Shown here one piece after another: positions 62,645-64,000 of a stretch of DNA of 64,000 bases. The DNA comes from Lepidostoma basale. Taxonomy: Eukaryota; Arthropoda; Insecta; Trichoptera; Lepidostomatidae. The stretch lies in NCBI GenBank assembly GCA_022606425.2, contig JAHDVF020001368.1, positions 372,001-436,000 of the forward strand, given 5' to 3'. Position 1 is the stretch's first letter. Every line of letters starts with the position of its first letter. The notes beneath the pieces are model-generated. The model saw nothing but the letters and a program-made list of their open reading frames with translations, did no database searches and was not told where the DNA came from. The position numbers and the translations under genes are program-made.

Positions 62645-62935
62645 AAATGATCGCTGCTTTGGTTTGGACATATGGACCTCATGGATGAAAGAAGAATGGT
62701 TAGGAAAGTATAGGCTAACGGTGTGAATGTAATACGTAGTTATGGAGAACCAAGGAAATCTTGACAACACAGATTAATCAAATTTAAGAGGTGACCGTGC
62801 AAGAAGTCGGAAGAAACGACGTGCGTGTATGACTTGCTGTATGAATGTGGAGTAATCTGCAGATGTATGTCAGGGTCGATCCATTTTCTCTGCCTATCCA
62901 TTCGGTTAAACGACATGTTAGTTTGTTGTTATTAT
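62645..62935 (+). pseudogene. RTE-A LINE 3' end
   Basis: GCTTTGGTTTGGACATATGG, GGTGACCGTGCAAGAAGTCG, GTATGACTTGCTGTATGAAT, TCTGCCTATCCATTCGG and a TTG tail. Broken frames. Confidence 0.6.
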
Positions 62936-63214
62936 ATTATATTTTAACTGCGCAAATATCAGATTCAGCGTTCATAATGTACACGTATTTAGATTTTTTA
63001 ATTTATAACTCATCCCAATGTGCCCTTGAGGTGTTTACATCGCAAAAACAGCGCGTAAAAGTTTTATTATTGTTATTATTATTATCACTCTCTCTCAGAG
63101 GGATGTGTACTATTTTCGAAAAAATCGGGTTTAATTTTTTTTTAACATGAAAAACACCGATTCAATTCGTAAACATTGCACTTCATTGTTCACTGAAACC
63201 TGAGCAATTATGTA

Positions 63215-63430
63215 TAAAACTAGTGAATACGAAAAAAACGTGTATTTTTAGAAGTTTTATTATAATTATTACGATTGATAGGTTTAGCCTTTTTGGCATT
63301 ATCAAATGTTTGAAAACAAAAACAATATAAAAAATATTTAAAAAACATTGCAGCTTTAGAAAAGCAAACATGTTATTCCCATAAATAATACTTCTAGAAA
63401 ACAGACGTTCTCATGCGTAATAATTATTTG
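63215..63430. repeat. HHR-D fold-back
   Basis: Minus-strand core 63265-63305: UUUGAUAA, U, GCC-AAAAA-GGC, UAAAC, CUAUC. Right arm 63360-63420 with AACATGTTATTCCCATAAAT and GAAAACAGACGTTCTCATGC. A relic of the HHR-D type. Confidence 0.45.
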
Positions 63431-63529
63431 ATGTGAAGATTTACATCATTGCTCAAGGAACAATAAATAAATAAAACTCCTTACCAAATCACATACTGTC
63501 TAATTCCCCTAATAAAAATCTAACTGACT

Positions 63530-63960
63530 AACTTACTAACCATTACGCCATTTTCCTGGAGGAGTAGACAGAGAGGATTGACCACCATACAGCTCTGCCC
63601 TGGCATACCTCTCTAGCTTCGATTTTTCCATCTTCGAATGTGGCCGCCTTTTAGTATATGATTAATTTGTTTATGCCATGCTTTCCTTGATCTTCCACGG
63701 CGTCTCTCTCAATATTTTAACCATTCTTCTCTCATTCATTCGTTCCATATATCCAAACAATATCAGGGATTACTTTTTTTATTTTACTTATGATGCAATC
63801 ATGAACTTTACATTTCTTCCTTATTTGGTCATTCGGTATTCTACCGTTTATCGTTTTCCTGCGCATTATTCTCAGTGATCTGATTGCTACGGCTGTTATC
63901 CTTCTTTTGCCAGCTCCAAGCTTCACTGCCATACACAAGGGTTGTTACTAGAAATTAATA
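63530..63960 (-). pseudogene. RTE-A LINE 3' end
   Basis: The minus strand encodes VKLGAGKRRITAVAIRSLRI, MRRKTINGRIPNDQIRKKC and downstream blocks to CATTACGCCATTTTCCTGG at 63541. The tail complement is TAAC-like. It shares its subfamily traits (NDQIRKKCK) with 19872-20505. Confidence 0.65.
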
Positions 63961-64000
63961 AAAATCCTATTTTATAAATTAACTTCTTGGTCTTCTTACA

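Noticed and set aside
63001..63080. CRISPR-like or array-like repeats anywhere in the window
   Set aside because: Repeats are dispersed or inverted, with no regular spacer pattern; an animal nuclear genome is expected not to have CRISPR arrays.

Overview
The window is about 64 kb of AT-rich, intron-like animal DNA, almost certainly from an insect. One recognisable host gene crosses it on the minus strand: a cGMP-type cyclic nucleotide phosphodiesterase closest, from memory, to insect Pde6 (PDE5/6/11 class). Only its GAF-A C-terminal half and the start of GAF-B are here, in three exons at 58456-58211, 24423-24263 and 22930-22826. All splice sites are GT-AG and the phases fit exactly (1/1, then 0/0). 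The introns between them are 33,787 bp and 1,332 bp. A possible upstream coding exon (62076-61992) and a possible promoter-like stretch (62200-62510) lie near the right edge. The GAF-B remainder and the catalytic HD domain are not in the window and should lie beyond the left edge. The organism call rests on the Pde6-like protein, mariner/DUF4817-type transposase remnants, RTE- and Jockey-like LINE remnants and tRNA-derived SINEs. I cannot name the order.

The rest is transposable element debris, heavily nested. RTE-like LINE 3' ends (family RTE-A, about 25 copies) end in short tandem tails (TTAG)n, (TTTG)n or (TTG)n. Other RTE-like families (B, C, D, E, F, G here) often end in (GAA)n. A Jockey-like LINE (family J) ends in (TTTGA)n. 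LINE-G ends in poly(A). Three short retroposon families are present: SINE1 and SINE2 have tRNA-like heads with a B-box, and SINE3 borrows the RTE-A 3' end. There are also a TA-flanked internally deleted mariner, a second mariner fossil, a DUF4817-type transposase remnant, a solo LTR with a 4-bp target duplication, and a dispersed non-coding repeat named R1 here.

The most interesting component is a large set of short, mostly fold-back repeats. On one strand they fit the type I hammerhead ribozyme (HHR) consensus: C-box CUGANGA, stem II hairpin, GAAAC, a tiny and usually self-complementary stem III (ACCGGU, ACAUGU or ACAGSUGU), then UH and stem I. At least four sites match every core position (21356-21394 minus, 22010-22048 plus, 17371-17409 plus, 31321-31367 minus), and two dozen more are decayed relatives in about ten sequence families. 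Nearly all carry one extra nucleotide between the C-box and stem II. Two insertions have 14-15 bp target-site duplications, which points to target-primed retroposition. Hammerheads of this type are established in Penelope-like elements and in metazoan retrozymes. The many inverted (fold-back) HHR families packed into one intron look worth follow-up.

Layout: 1-22 kb is repeats downstream of the visible Pde6 exons (probably intron); 22.8-24.4 kb holds two Pde6 exons with an RTE-A copy between them; 24.4-58.2 kb is the giant intron, with solo LTR, G-quadruplex tract, TA/TG microsatellite, 141-bp tandem duplication, SINEs and mariner; 58.2-58.5 kb is the GAF-A exon; 58.5-64 kb is further repeats, a 660-bp inverted repeat with HHR motifs in both arms, and the candidate 5' exon.
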